Source of the DNA: Bryobacterales bacterium
GTDB lineage: Bacteria; Acidobacteriota; Terriglobia; Bryobacterales; Bryobacteraceae
DNA: 64,000 bases
NCBI GenBank assembly: GCA_016713735.1
Contig: JADJOP010000003.1
Location: forward strand, 248,001 to 312,000
Direction: 5' to 3'
A program made the translations under genes and the position numbers. Of this stretch, positions 49,877 to 59,814 are shown piece after piece. The first letter of the stretch is position 1. Every line of letters begins with the position of its first letter. The notes below the pieces were generated by a model. That model was not told where the DNA came from and did not search any database. It was given only the letters and a program-made list of their open reading frames with translations.

Positions 49877-51071
49877 ACCTCTTGCTCGGCCCCGGCACAA
49901 ACGGCGGCCGCTGCACCATCCACACCGCCGCCAAATCGTTCTTCCGATCCACCCAGAAATACGTCCCCGCCGCACCGCCCCACTCCCAATTCCCCTCGCT
50001 CTGCATCACCTGCGACTCCACCGGATTCACCAGCACCGCCCCGCCAATCCCAAACCCATGCCCGCCCCGCCCGTTCGGCCCACCCGGCGGAATCACATCC
50101 AGCGGCACATGGTTGCGGAACATGAAGTCCACCGTCGACCGGCTCAACACCCGCTTCCCATTCCCCACCCCGCCATTCACCAGCATCCCCAAAAACTTCA
50201 TGTAATCGCCAGCCGTCGAATACAGCCCCGCGCCGCCCTGAAAATAGGTCGGCTCGCGCGACGGATCGCCGCCCCCCGGCCCCGCCTCCATCACGCCGTC
50301 CTTGTTCAGCACATAGCTCTTAGAAACCCGATCCAGCTTTTCGCGCGGCACAAAGTACCCCGTATCCGTCATCCCCAATGGCACGAAAATCCGCTCTTTC
50401 AAAAACTGGTCATACCGCTTCCCCGACCAGATCTCCACCAACCGCGCCACCAGGTCGAGCCCCTGCCCATACCGCCACGCCTCGCCCGGCTGGTGCGACA
50501 GCGGCACCGTCGCCAACCGCCGCGCCATCTCTTCCAGATTCGGCACCCCGCGGAACACCTGCTTCTCCGCATAGCCCCGCGAGTTCACCATCCCCGACGT
50601 ATGCGTGAGCAAATGGTGAATCGTCAGCGGCCTCTTCAACTCCGCCGTGTCCGACTGCGCACCATCCTCGCGGAACAGCACCCGCACGTTGGCGAACTCC
50701 GGAATGTACTTCGACACCGGATCGTCCATCAGGAACTTGCCCTCTTCATAAAGGATCATCGCCGCCACGCTCGTCACCGGCTTGGTCATTGAGAAGATGC
50801 GGAAAATCGTGTCCGCCGTCATCGGCTTCTTGGCTTCCAAATCGCGAAATCCCACCGCCGCCGAAAGCACCGTCTGCCCCTTCCGCGACGCCATCACCGT
50901 AATCCCGGCGAACTCCTTCTTGTCCACCATCTCCTGCAAGCCGGCCTTCAACCTCTCCACCCGCTGCGGCATCAACCCCGCCGCCGGACGCGCCGCCACC
51001 GGCTTCGGCGGAGGCGTCTGGGCAACCAGCAAACAACCAAGCAACGGCAAGGCCAGCAATCGAATGCGCAT
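49845..51071 (-). CDS. Class C beta-lactamase-like serine hydrolase
   Basis: A 408-residue protein from ATG 51071 with signal peptide RIRLLALPLLGCLLVAQ (the frame is open to 51137). The catalytic S-x-x-K is in FSMTKPVTSVAAM and a tyrosine motif variant is in EAWRYGQGLDL (Y-G-Q instead of Y-x-N). HGFGIGGAVLVN near the end fits the KTG-like region. Family members include AmpC, esterases and peptidases; those with a changed Tyr motif are often esterases. Its 3' end overlaps the second tandem gene. Confidence 0.8.
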   Translation of the reverse strand: MRIRLLALPLLGCLLVAQTPPPKPVAARPAAGLMPQRVERLKAGLQEMVDKKEFAGITVMASRKGQTVLSAAVGFRDLEAKKPMTADTIFRIFSMTKPVTSVAAMILYEEGKFLMDDPVSKYIPEFANVRVLFREDGAQSDTAELKRPLTIHHLLTHTSGMVNSRGYAEKQVFRGVPNLEEMARRLATVPLSHQPGEAWRYGQGLDLVARLVEIWSGKRYDQFLKERIFVPLGMTDTGYFVPREKLDRVSKSYVLNKDGVMEAGPGGGDPSREPTYFQGGAGLYSTAGDYMKFLGMLVNGGVGNGKRVLSRSTVDFMFRNHVPLDVIPPGGPNGRGGHGFGIGGAVLVNPVESQVMQSEGNWEWGGAAGTYFWVDRKNDLAAVWMVQRPPFVPGPSKRFKVMLYSALE

Positions 51072-51161
51072 GGCCACACAGCGTATCAAAAGCGAACGGC
51101 CCCGGGCCGTAGCCCAGGGCCATTCGCAGAACTGCAATCAGCGCGGGTCACCCCGCCCCAA

Positions 51162-54100
51162 TCAAAAATTCAACTTCAGTGCGAATTGCGTTTGCCGCGC
51201 CGGACCAGTCGACGAGATCGTCCCATAGTTGGTGGCGCTCCGGTTCCCTTCCGGGTTGCTGAAGTTCGTCCGGTTGGTCAGGTTGAAGAACTCGGCGCGG
51301 AACTCGATGTTCCACCCTTCCTTCGGCAGCGGAAACGCCTTGTGCAGCCCGAGGTCGGTCTGATACAAGCCCGGACCCACCACCGTATTGCGGCCCGCAC
51401 TGCCAAACGGATTGCTCTCCGTCGAGGGAACGATCACCACACTGGCCGGGTTCAGGTAGTTGAACCACTCGCCGTTGGCCGTCTTTGGATCACCCACCAC
51501 GTTCGGCCGGTAGGTGCCCGCGCTGGCCACCTGCTGCCGCGCCACCGGCGAGTAGCGCAGGTTCACCGGCGACCCCGAGGTGATCGTCGTGATCTGCGTC
51601 AACCGCCAGCCGCCCAGCACCGCGTTGGCCGCGCCGCCCCAGTTTGAGCCAAACGCCTGGCCCTTACCAAACGGCAGATCCCACACCAGCGTCAGCGTGT
51701 TGTTCAGCGTCTGGTTATAGCCGCTCACGCCCTTGTTCTGCTGCAACTGCGTGAAGTGGACACGCGAATCGTCGCCGTTCTGCGTTTCCAGGTGGCCGCT
51801 GGCGTTGTCCAGCGCCTTGGAATAGGTGAACGAGTTCAGCAGGTAGAAGCCGCGCGAGAAGCGCCGCTCCAACTTCGCCTGCAAGGCGTTGTAGTTGGCC
51901 CAGCCGCCCGAGAACGAACCCTGGATGTAGTTGAAGCCCGAAATCGGCCGCCGCTGCACTACCGTCAGGTTCTCGCCCGGATTGTTCAGCCGCGATTCGT
52001 TCACGTCCGACAGGATGATCAGCTTGTTGGAACGGTTGCCCACGTAGGCCACATCGAGCACAAGGTCCTTGGCCAGCTCCTGCTGGATGGTGAAGTGCCA
52101 GCTCATGGTGTAGGAGGTCCGGTTGTCGGCCGGCGAGTAGTTTGTGCGCGCCGTCAGCGTCGTCACGCGAGAAGGATCGAGGAAGCCCGCCGGGTAGCCT
52201 TCCTGTGTCGTCCGGAAACAGGTGGCCGGATTCTGCCCCGCCGCGCACGGCCCTTGTGTCGGCACCTGGCTGATCGACGGGTTGTAGACAAACGGCAGGT
52301 TGAAGCTCAGGATGTTCTCCCCACCCAACCGGTTGAAGTGTACGTAGCTCACGCCAAAGCCCGAGCGAATCACTGTTTTCGGCGTCAGCGTGTAGGCCAG
52401 GCCCAGACGCGGCGCGAAATTGTTGCGGTCCGGACGCACCAGCGCCCGGTCATACAGGCTGCCTTCCTTGGCCTGAATCAGCTTCTGGCTCACCGGATCG
52501 AAATTCCCCAGCCGGTTGTCCGCTTCCCACTGCGGCGTGGCAAATTCGTAGCGCAGGCCCGCGTTCAGCGTCATCTTCGGCGATACCTTGAAGTCATCGT
52601 GCAGGTAGAAGAAGTTCATCCGCTGCCGCAGTTTTACAATCACCGCGTTGCTCAGCGAATAGCTGCTGCGCAGACCAAACAGAAAATCGGCCACATTGTA
52701 GCGGTTGTCCGAAGAACTCGCCGGCGCGCTAAACCGGCTGCTGTAGCTGTCCTGCCCGTACTTCGGATTGAAGTCGTCAATCTCCGTATTCACCGCCTGA
52801 TACTCCCAGCCCGCCTTCAGCGAGTGCCGCCCCTGCATGCGCGTCCAGTTCACCTTCGGGTTCAACACCCAGGGGTCCTGGAACTGCGGATTCGACGACT
52901 GCTGGCCTAACTGCGTATACCCGCCAATGCTCTGCGCGTAAAGCCCGCCCGCGAAGCGCGGATCTTCCGGCAAGCCCGTGATGCCGTAGGTGACGCTGGC
53001 CGGCGGCTGGCCGATGAACACCGGAAATTTGCCGCCCTCGGTCTTGCCGATGCCCATGCGGAACTCCATCACCGACTTGGGATCCAGATTCCAGGTGGCG
53101 CCCGCCGCAATCTGGTAGTTCAACACGCGCACATTGCCGTTGGCGTTGCCCCCCGACGGACCCGGAATGGCCGGCGGCTCAAAATTGTTCATCATAAACG
53201 GCGTGATGTCGCTCTGCGGAATGATCCCGTTCAGGTACTGCTGCCCCGTCACCGGGTTGCGCACCGGCAAACCAATGTTGCCCGCCCGCACCTCCATCGT
53301 CGGCAGCGTCGATAGCGTCAACTGCCGCGTAATCCGCCGGAACCCTTCGTAGTCGGCAAAGAAGAACAGCTTGTCCTGCTGGATCGGCCCGCCAAAGGCC
53401 GCCCCAAACTGGTTCTGCACCATCGTCGGCTTGCGGTTTTCACGCGGCTTGAAGAATCCCACCGCGTTCAGGCTCGTGTTCCGCATGTACTCCCACGCCG
53501 CCCCGTGAAACTGGTTCGTCCCCGAGCGGATGCTGGCGTTGATCACCGCCCCGCCCGCGCGCCCAAACTCGGCCGAATAATTGTTTGTCTGCACCTTGAA
53601 CTCGCCCACGGCGTCCGGCGACAACTGCACCACCTGGTTCGAAAAGCCCTGGTTCGACGTGCCGTAAGAGTTGTTGTCCACGCCATCCACCACAAAGTTG
53701 TTCAGCGAACTGCGCAGCCCGTTCACATTAAACGAGGCGTCGCGCGAGGTCGAAATCGCCGACTTCCGCACGCCCGGCGCCAGCAGCGCCAAATCCGCGT
53801 ACGCCCGCCCGTTCAACGGCAGGTTCACAATCTGCCGCGCGCTGATCACCTGCCCGCGGTCGCTCGAGTCGGTCTCCAACGCGGCCACCGCGCCGGTCAC
53901 CGTCACGCTCTCGGCCACCTGGCCCACCTGCATCGACAGATCCACGCGCTGCCGCGCGTTCACCGTCACCGTGAACTCCTCGGAGATGGCCCGCGAAAAG
54001 CCCTGCCGCTCCGCGCTCACCGTGTAGCGGCCAATGCGCACGTTCACGAACTCAAAGCTGCCGTTCGTATCCGTCTCGCGCGTCACCACCACCCCGGTCT

Positions 54101-54248
54101 GCTTGTTCTCCAGCGACATCTTGACGCCGGCGATCACCGACTGTGTAGCGTCACGCACCGTGCCCAGCACGGTCGCGGTTTCGAATTGTGCCAGCACTGG
54201 CAACGTTGTCAGTGCTAGAAAACAAAGGGTTCTGACTAGTGTGTTCAT
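51162..54248 (-). CDS. Oar-like TonB-dependent outer-membrane receptor
   Basis: A 1028-residue receptor: signal peptide (VRTLCFLALTTLPVLAQ), carboxypeptidase-regulatory-like domain (GTVRDATQSVIAGVKMSLEN, GRYTVSAERQGFSRA), plug (ARQIVNLPLNGRAYADLALL, NFVVDGVDNNSYGT) and a beta-barrel ending FALKLNF. It is a distant paralog of 33652-37239, similar in plan but not closely alike in detail. A substrate is unknown; neighbouring esterase and lactamase-like genes fit polymer use. No sigma or anti-sigma gene is next to this copy. Confidence 0.9.
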   Translation of the reverse strand: MNTLVRTLCFLALTTLPVLAQFETATVLGTVRDATQSVIAGVKMSLENKQTGVVVTRETDTNGSFEFVNVRIGRYTVSAERQGFSRAISEEFTVTVNARQRVDLSMQVGQVAESVTVTGAVAALETDSSDRGQVISARQIVNLPLNGRAYADLALLAPGVRKSAISTSRDASFNVNGLRSSLNNFVVDGVDNNSYGTSNQGFSNQVVQLSPDAVGEFKVQTNNYSAEFGRAGGAVINASIRSGTNQFHGAAWEYMRNTSLNAVGFFKPRENRKPTMVQNQFGAAFGGPIQQDKLFFFADYEGFRRITRQLTLSTLPTMEVRAGNIGLPVRNPVTGQQYLNGIIPQSDITPFMMNNFEPPAIPGPSGGNANGNVRVLNYQIAAGATWNLDPKSVMEFRMGIGKTEGGKFPVFIGQPPASVTYGITGLPEDPRFAGGLYAQSIGGYTQLGQQSSNPQFQDPWVLNPKVNWTRMQGRHSLKAGWEYQAVNTEIDDFNPKYGQDSYSSRFSAPASSSDNRYNVADFLFGLRSSYSLSNAVIVKLRQRMNFFYLHDDFKVSPKMTLNAGLRYEFATPQWEADNRLGNFDPVSQKLIQAKEGSLYDRALVRPDRNNFAPRLGLAYTLTPKTVIRSGFGVSYVHFNRLGGENILSFNLPFVYNPSISQVPTQGPCAAGQNPATCFRTTQEGYPAGFLDPSRVTTLTARTNYSPADNRTSYTMSWHFTIQQELAKDLVLDVAYVGNRSNKLIILSDVNESRLNNPGENLTVVQRRPISGFNYIQGSFSGGWANYNALQAKLERRFSRGFYLLNSFTYSKALDNASGHLETQNGDDSRVHFTQLQQNKGVSGYNQTLNNTLTLVWDLPFGKGQAFGSNWGGAANAVLGGWRLTQITTITSGSPVNLRYSPVARQQVASAGTYRPNVVGDPKTANGEWFNYLNPASVVIVPSTESNPFGSAGRNTVVGPGLYQTDLGLHKAFPLPKEGWNIEFRAEFFNLTNRTNFSNPEGNRSATNYGTISSTGPARQTQFALKLNF

Positions 54249-54336
54249 AGTTTAGACTTCCTGAAGGAATACTGGAGTATCGCACGCACACATGTCTTCG
54301 GCGTTGCCCCAGTGTTTCAATTCGGTGACGGAAATT

Positions 54337-55212
54337 CTACCTGATAATCGACCGCGTCCGCATCCAGTCCGCTAATCTCGCCGGCCACGTGCTCAAAATC
54401 GCATCCGACCACGCCAACCCCACCCCATGCGGCCCCTTCTCATAAATGTGCAACTCCGCCGGCACGCCCGCCTTCCTCAACGCCAGGTAGTAATACACGC
54501 TGTTCTCCGCCGGCACCCCCGAATCGGCATTCGTATGGAATAAAAACGTCGGCGGCGTCTCCGCCGTCACCTGCTGATCGTTCGACAGCCACTTCAGTAA
54601 CGAGGGGTCCGGCTCGCTCCCCAACAGATTCCGCTTCGACCCCTGATGCGTCCACGCCTCGGTAAACGTAATCACCGGATAGGCCAGAATCGCGAAGTCC
54701 GGCCGCGACGACATCCGCTCCACACGGTCCTGCGACCCCGCGTCGCCTCTATCCCAATGCGTCGAAAGCGTCGAAGCCAGATGCCCGCCCGCTGAAAAGC
54801 CCCAAATGCCGATGCGGTTCGGATCCACTCGGAACTCCGCCGCCCGCGCCCTCACCGTCCGCATCGCCCGCGCCGCGTCGCCCAACTCGATCGGATGATG
54901 ATACGCCGGCCCCAGCCTGTAACGCAGCACAAACGCCGACACCCCCAGCGAGTTCAACCACTGCGCAATCTGCACGCCCTCGTGGTCCACCGCCAGCCCG
55001 CCATAGCCGCCCCCAGGGCACACCACCACCGCCGCCCCATTGGCCCGCTCCGGCGCCGCCGGCCACGGCGTCAGCGTCGGAATGTCCTTCTCCGTCGTCC
55101 CCAACGCACCCGGCGCCGGACCATTCCACAACGGAAACGAAGCCGGCTCTTTCGCCGGACGTTGAGCCATCAGCGTGGCCGAGGCCAGCAGTAAAACAAA
55201 GGCAGTGCGCAT
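54337..55212 (-). CDS. Secreted alpha/beta-hydrolase (esterase/xylan deacetylase-like)
   Basis: A 291-residue protein with signal peptide RTAFVLLLASATLMAQ. The oxyanion region VVCPGGGYGGLAVDHEG, nucleophile in IGIWGFSAGGHLAST, an Asp in FHTNADSGVP and His in YEKGPHGVGLA make up the triad. This pattern is that of the BD-FAE/alpha-beta-hydrolase-3 esterases that remove acetyl or feruloyl groups from plant polysaccharides. It lies 88 bases downstream of the receptor start on the same strand but in a separate direction of reading (both minus), so they are not coupled. Confidence 0.85.
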   Translation of the reverse strand: MRTAFVLLLASATLMAQRPAKEPASFPLWNGPAPGALGTTEKDIPTLTPWPAAPERANGAAVVVCPGGGYGGLAVDHEGVQIAQWLNSLGVSAFVLRYRLGPAYHHPIELGDAARAMRTVRARAAEFRVDPNRIGIWGFSAGGHLASTLSTHWDRGDAGSQDRVERMSSRPDFAILAYPVITFTEAWTHQGSKRNLLGSEPDPSLLKWLSNDQQVTAETPPTFLFHTNADSGVPAENSVYYYLALRKAGVPAELHIYEKGPHGVGLAWSDAILSTWPARLADWMRTRSIIR

Positions 55213-55217
55213 CGACT

Positions 55218-56132
55218 CTATTCTGCCCGTTTTTCCGTCAACAGGTGAGCCAGCGCCGCCGCCAGTTGCTCATGCTCAAATCGGAACCCGCTCGCGAGCG
55301 TCGCCTCCGGCGCCACCCTCTGGCTCGCAATCACAATGCTCGCCATCTCCCCAAACAACGCCCGCACCGCAAACTCCGGCACCGGAAAGATCGCCGGCCG
55401 CCGCAGCGTCCGCCCCAACACCTGCGTGAACTCCGCATTCGTCACCGCGTTCGGCGCCGCCGCGTTCAATGCCCCATTCAACCCCGGCGTCTCCACCGCA
55501 TGCACCAGCAGCCGCACCATATCGTCCAGGTGAATCCAGCTCATCCACTGCTCGCCCGACGCGATCCGCCCCCCCACGCCCCACTTAAACGGCGGCAGCA
55601 TCTGCTCCAGCGCCCCGCCCTCCGGATGCAGCACAATCCCAATCCGCACCGGCACGACGCGCATCCCCAACTCCCGCGCCTTCCCCGCCGACGCCTCCCA
55701 TTCCACGCACACCTCGGGCAAGAATCCCGTCCCCGGCTTCGCCGTCTCCGCCAGCGCTTCGTTCCCCCGGTCGCCGTAATACCCGATCGCCGACGCGCAC
55801 ACCATCACCCGCGGCCTTTCCGTCACTTTGCCCAGCGCCGCCACCAGCAGGTTCGTTGAGTCCACCCGGCTCGACCGGATGCGCCGCTTCACCTCCGCCG
55901 TCCACCGCTGCGCCACCGGCTCACCCGCCAGGTGCACCACCGCATCGGCCCCCTCCAGCGCGTCCAGCGGCGGCTCGCTCGTGGCCGCATCCCAAATCGA
56001 AAAGCGCGCCGTCGCCAGCATCCCCTTCCTCGGCGCGCGCCCCAATAGATGCAACTCGTGACCCCGCTCATGCAGTTGAGCCACCAGCCGGCCGCCAATG
56101 AACCCCGACGCTCCAGTTACCGTTATGCGCAT
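55218..56132 (-). CDS. TIGR01777-family NAD-dependent epimerase
   Basis: A 304-residue short-chain dehydrogenase relative from ATG 56132. The N-terminal Rossmann motif is MRITVTGASGFIGGRLV, and the family features ADAVVHLAGEPVAQRWT and ASAIGYYGDRGNEALAE are visible, with GEQWMSWIHLDDMVRLLVHA in the C-terminal half. Members are known as YfcH-like epimerases; the substrate is unknown. It lies five bases upstream of the esterase gene start. Confidence 0.88.
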   Translation of the reverse strand: MRITVTGASGFIGGRLVAQLHERGHELHLLGRAPRKGMLATARFSIWDAATSEPPLDALEGADAVVHLAGEPVAQRWTAEVKRRIRSSRVDSTNLLVAALGKVTERPRVMVCASAIGYYGDRGNEALAETAKPGTGFLPEVCVEWEASAGKARELGMRVVPVRIGIVLHPEGGALEQMLPPFKWGVGGRIASGEQWMSWIHLDDMVRLLVHAVETPGLNGALNAAAPNAVTNAEFTQVLGRTLRRPAIFPVPEFAVRALFGEMASIVIASQRVAPEATLASGFRFEHEQLAAALAHLLTEKRAE

Positions 56133-56173
56133 CCGGCTCCGCTCTTCGTCATCCCCGTCATTGTAGACCGCAC

Positions 56174-57592
56174 TCACTTCAGACGAAACGGATCGCTCCC
56201 GGTTGACTCCATATGCGCAATTTCCCTGAGGTAGGCATCCACGCTCGTCTTGCGCTTCATCCCCTCAAGCCCCATGTAGCGGATCATGCCAAACACCGGC
56301 CGCTCCTGCCACGGCCGGTCATGTAGCCCGAAACACCACAGGATGTTCGTGTACGTGTTCGGGTCGCGCCCATCCAGCGCATACCGGTCATGCAAATAGA
56401 CCATCGTCTCCAGCGCCTCTTGCGGCGTCGCCGACCACTCGATGACCTTCTTGCCCCAGTACATCCGGTAATAGCCGTGAATCTTGCCCCGCAGCAGCAT
56501 CTCCTTCTGCGTCGCGTTCCACAGCGCGTCATGCGTCGCCGCCCGCTCAAACTCCTCCCGCGTGTAGCACGGCTCGCGCTTATCGCCGGCGTGCTTGCGC
56601 AGCGCCTCCTGCGCCCAGTGCGGAATCGAATCCAGCGCATCCACCTCGCGCGCCCACACCGCATGGTTGAAGGCCAGCTCCCGCCGCACAATCAACTCCT
56701 CCAGAAACGGCTCCGCATCCAGCCCGTTCTCAAACGCCGCCAGTTGCGCCCCCAACGCCACCTCGTGCGCCGAGATATGCCCGAAGTGCAGATACGGGCT
56801 CAGGTTCGACGTCGCATGGTCCGACGGGTTGTTCCGCCCCGTGTCATACCGCTTCAGGTTGTTCTTCAGGAAATGATCCAGGTGCCGCCGCGCCTCGTCA
56901 TAGCCGCCGCGATAGCTCAGCGACGGCCCCACCGTATGGTCAATCTCGCACGACGCCACCAGCTCGGCCACGTTCTCCCGCGTCACCTCCACATGCCACT
57001 CCGGCCGCCCCCCGCGCCAGCCGGGCCACGGCTGCTCCACCTCCACCCGCTCCACCGGCCGCAAAAAATCCGGCAGCATCTTCTTGATCCGCGGCCGGAT
57101 CGTGTACGCCGCGTACTGCTTCTTCTCGTGCAACCGCATCGGCACGATGCAACTGGAATCCACCGCCACATACGGAATGCCGATCTTCCCCGGCACGCTC
57201 GCGTTATGCCGCGTCGCGATGAACGTCGGATAGTCGTCGGTCACACACAGCGCCGCCTCCGCCGCCAACCGGTACAGCACATCGTTCGCGTCCGCCTTCC
57301 GCCGCCGCAAATAAAACGCATATCCAATGCCGCGCTTTCCCAACCTCCGCTGCGTATCCGGCACGCCTTCCAGCAAAAACTGGTGGAACCGGTCGCTCGC
57401 ATACGGATACGTGCACGTCACCGCCTCATACACCAGCAGCGGCAAACCCAGCCGGTTGGCCTCCCCCACCGCATGTTCCAGCGCGTGATTCGACTCCGCG
57501 CGCCGGTTCATCTGCATCCAATAGAGGACGTACTTGGCCCCCGGCCGCTCAGCAGCTTCGTTCAATCGCCGTGCGCGAATGTTGATTGACAC
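56174..57592 (-). CDS. Class II CPD photolyase
   Basis: A 472-residue protein with the class II pattern: VLYWMQMNRRAESNHALEHA at the start, antenna-domain region with FYLRRRKADANDVLYRL, SNLSPYLHFGHISAHEVALG, LIVRRELAFNHAVWA and the FAD-site strand KIHGYYRMYWGKKVIEWSAT. It repairs cyclobutane pyrimidine dimers using light. Class II enzymes are common in soil bacteria. It is divergent from the radical SAM gene with 53 bases between starts. Confidence 0.92.
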   Translation of the reverse strand: MSINIRARRLNEAAERPGAKYVLYWMQMNRRAESNHALEHAVGEANRLGLPLLVYEAVTCTYPYASDRFHQFLLEGVPDTQRRLGKRGIGYAFYLRRRKADANDVLYRLAAEAALCVTDDYPTFIATRHNASVPGKIGIPYVAVDSSCIVPMRLHEKKQYAAYTIRPRIKKMLPDFLRPVERVEVEQPWPGWRGGRPEWHVEVTRENVAELVASCEIDHTVGPSLSYRGGYDEARRHLDHFLKNNLKRYDTGRNNPSDHATSNLSPYLHFGHISAHEVALGAQLAAFENGLDAEPFLEELIVRRELAFNHAVWAREVDALDSIPHWAQEALRKHAGDKREPCYTREEFERAATHDALWNATQKEMLLRGKIHGYYRMYWGKKVIEWSATPQEALETMVYLHDRYALDGRDPNTYTNILWCFGLHDRPWQERPVFGMIRYMGLEGMKRKTSVDAYLREIAHMESTGSDPFRLK

Positions 57593-57645
57593 TTCAAATA
57601 AGAGATGTCGCCCCCACCACCCCGGATAGAATAAAAGGAACCCTC

Positions 57646-58770
57646 ATGCGAGCCTGGAACCGGGCCAAACTCCTCTGGGCATACCTCACCAGGCGCGATG
57701 CCGTCAACGCGCTGCCGGTGGAGTACATCGTCGAAACCACCGCCAAGTGCAATATCTATTGCCCGATGTGCCCGCGCGAAACCTTCAAGCAGCCCAAAGA
57801 GGACATGACCGGCGAGATCTTCAATCGCCTCGTCCGCGAAACCGGCCGCTCCGCCGAACACATGATGTTGATCGGCCTCGGCGAGCCTCTGCTGGACCGC
57901 GCCATCTTCGACCGCATCGAATACTGCGAACGCCACAACATCCACACCCTGCTCTCCACCAATGGCACGCTGCTCAACGACGCCGCCATCGAAAAGCTCC
58001 TCGCCTCCCCGCTCGCCCACATCACCCTCAGCTTCGACGGCTCCACCAAGGAAAGCTTCGAGTTCTACCGCAAAGGCGCCAAATTCGAACCGGTGCGCGA
58101 CAACTTCATCCGCTTCGCCCGCCGCAAAAAGGAGCTCGGCCGCGGCCCCCAGGTCGTCGTCCAGATGGTCCGCATGGAAGGCAACGCCCACGAAGTCGAC
58201 GACTTCATGCGCTTCTGGAAAGCCATCCCCGGCGTCGACGAGGTCCGCGTCAAAGAAGACGAAACCAACCTCATGCGCCCCGACGCCGGCCACACCGGCG
58301 ACGAATGGAAACACCCCTGCCACTACCTCTGGCGCGGCGCCATGTATGTGAAGTGGAATGGCGACGTCTACCCCTGCTGCCAGAGCTACATGCTCGAAGG
58401 CTCACCCGTCGGCAACGTCGGCCGCCAGTCGATGCCGGAGATCTTCGACGGCCAGCCCATGCGCGAAATGCGCCGCCTCCACACCCAGGGCCGCGCCGGC
58501 GAAATCCCCATCTGCGCCCGCTGCTGCACGACGATCCCCCACCCCGCCCTCGTCGCCGGCAGCCTCATCCTGCACGGAGCCACTGTGCGCAGCCTGCTCC
58601 CGTGGGTCGAACGCGCCATCTATTTCGCCAAGCTCCCCAAGCGCTGGCTCAACCCGCCCAAACGGCAGACCCCGCCCGCGCCACGCCCCGAACTCGTCCA
58701 GATCAGCGGGGCGGCGGCATCTGACTCTGCGGATTCCGCTCCCCGCGAATCAGATCGATCGCTTCCTTAA
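57646..58770 (+). CDS. Radical SAM/SPASM-domain protein
   Basis: A 374-residue protein from ATG 57646 (RBS AAAAGGAA; the frame is open to 57586). The [4Fe-4S] site is C-x3-C-x2-C in AKCNIYCPMCPRE. LIGLGEPLLDRAIFDRI and TLLSTNGTLLNDAAIEKLL are typical radical SAM strands. Later cysteines (HPCHYLWRG, YPCCQSYML, ICARCCTTI) fit a SPASM/twitch cluster. Such enzymes modify peptides or sugars; no peptide substrate gene was seen nearby. The C-terminal 60 residues are Pro/Ala-rich. Confidence 0.87.
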   Translation: MRAWNRAKLLWAYLTRRDAVNALPVEYIVETTAKCNIYCPMCPRETFKQPKEDMTGEIFNRLVRETGRSAEHMMLIGLGEPLLDRAIFDRIEYCERHNIHTLLSTNGTLLNDAAIEKLLASPLAHITLSFDGSTKESFEFYRKGAKFEPVRDNFIRFARRKKELGRGPQVVVQMVRMEGNAHEVDDFMRFWKAIPGVDEVRVKEDETNLMRPDAGHTGDEWKHPCHYLWRGAMYVKWNGDVYPCCQSYMLEGSPVGNVGRQSMPEIFDGQPMREMRRLHTQGRAGEIPICARCCTTIPHPALVAGSLILHGATVRSLLPWVERAIYFAKLPKRWLNPPKRQTPPAPRPELVQISGAAASDSADSAPRESDRSLP

Positions 58771-59086
58771 CCCCCGCCAGGCTCAACACCACAAAGGCGT
58801 ACGAGGTCCCCGCAATCGGCGTCGGAATCCCCACCACCGCCGCCGCCAGCAGCGACTTCCAATACCACTTCCGGTCCCCCGCGCGCGTCGGCAGAATGGC
58901 CACGACACAAGCCGCCAGCATCGCCCCCAGAGTCAGTTCGATCAAGGCGCCAAAGCCCAGCGTAATCGCCGTGCCGCCAAACAGCCCCCAGTCAATCGCC
59001 AAAATGGCCAGCGCGCTCAGCGGCCGCAAAAACGGCTGCGCCACAGGCTCCACTTGGCCGGTCAACACACGTGTGGTGTCAGACAT
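58703..59086 (-). CDS. Small three-span membrane protein
   Basis: A 127-residue protein from ATG 59086. Three hydrophobic segments (about residues 23-45, 48-64 and 80-100) are flanked by a polar N-terminus (SDTTRVLTGQVEPVAQPF) and a tail with KEAIDLIRGERNP. No family was recognised. It overlaps the convergent radical SAM gene by 68 bases at the 3' end, which is unusual for two real genes, so one end may be shorter. Confidence 0.55.
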   Translation of the reverse strand: MSDTTRVLTGQVEPVAQPFLRPLSALAILAIDWGLFGGTAITLGFGALIELTLGAMLAACVVAILPTRAGDRKWYWKSLLAAAVVGIPTPIAGTSYAFVVLSLAGVKEAIDLIRGERNPQSQMPPPR

Positions 59087-59169
59087 AGTGACACTACAGA
59101 CGAAGCCCACCCCCCGGAAGTTCCCAACGATTCACGCCGCCCCGCGCCGGCCCCGAGAGCGGCCCCCCC

Positions 59170-59814
59170 CTAAAACGTAATCCCCACTCCAAAACTCCCT
59201 TCCATCATGTGCAACAACCCGCCCGTATCGATCCCCTGTCCCGTCGCCGTCGGCTCCGGAAAGCTCAAATCATACGGCTTGCCCGTCATGTAATGACGGA
59301 AATCCAGCCGCACAAAGAAGTTCTGGTGCGGAAACAGCTTGATCCCCCCGCCATAGTTCGCCCCGTAGCTGCGCGTACCGCCCCCGCTCCAGGCCGAAAT
59401 CTTCGGCGACCCAAACTGCGCCCCCGTGATCCCGCCCGTGATGTACGGCCGCCACTTCTCCCGGTTCGGCATCATGTAGATCAGGAAGTTGTACGAGGCC
59501 AGGTGGATCTTCACCTTCCCCTCCTGCTCCTGAAACCCGTCTTCCAATTCCAGGTTCGTCCGGAACTTCGCGTTCGTCTGCGAAATGCTCAGCTCGTGCC
59601 CGTAGTAGCCCTTCGTGTTCCACGTAAACCGCGCCCCAAACGACGGCCCAGGCTTGAAACTCGAGTCTTCCTTCTTGATCGTCTCGAAATTCAGCGACCC
59701 CAACCCGGACTTCGATACCCGGTTGTAGCCGCCAAACGCGCTGATCTCAAACGTCTGCGCCGATAGCGCCGTGGCGCACAAAAGCGCCATTGCCAAGCTG
59801 ATGTGTGTCTTCAT
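59170..59814 (-). CDS. Outer-membrane beta-barrel protein
   Basis: A 214-residue protein with signal peptide KTHISLAMALLCATALS. The mature part is a series of amphipathic strands (FEISAFGGYNRVSKSG, SFGARFTWNTKGYYGHELSI, FFVRLDFRHYMTGKPYDLSF) and ends in FGVGITF, with the terminal Phe needed for barrel assembly. Probably an OmpW/OmpA-like eight-strand porin or surface protein. Function unknown. Confidence 0.78.
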   Translation of the reverse strand: MKTHISLAMALLCATALSAQTFEISAFGGYNRVSKSGLGSLNFETIKKEDSSFKPGPSFGARFTWNTKGYYGHELSISQTNAKFRTNLELEDGFQEQEGKVKIHLASYNFLIYMMPNREKWRPYITGGITGAQFGSPKISAWSGGGTRSYGANYGGGIKLFPHQNFFVRLDFRHYMTGKPYDLSFPEPTATGQGIDTGGLLHMMEGSFGVGITF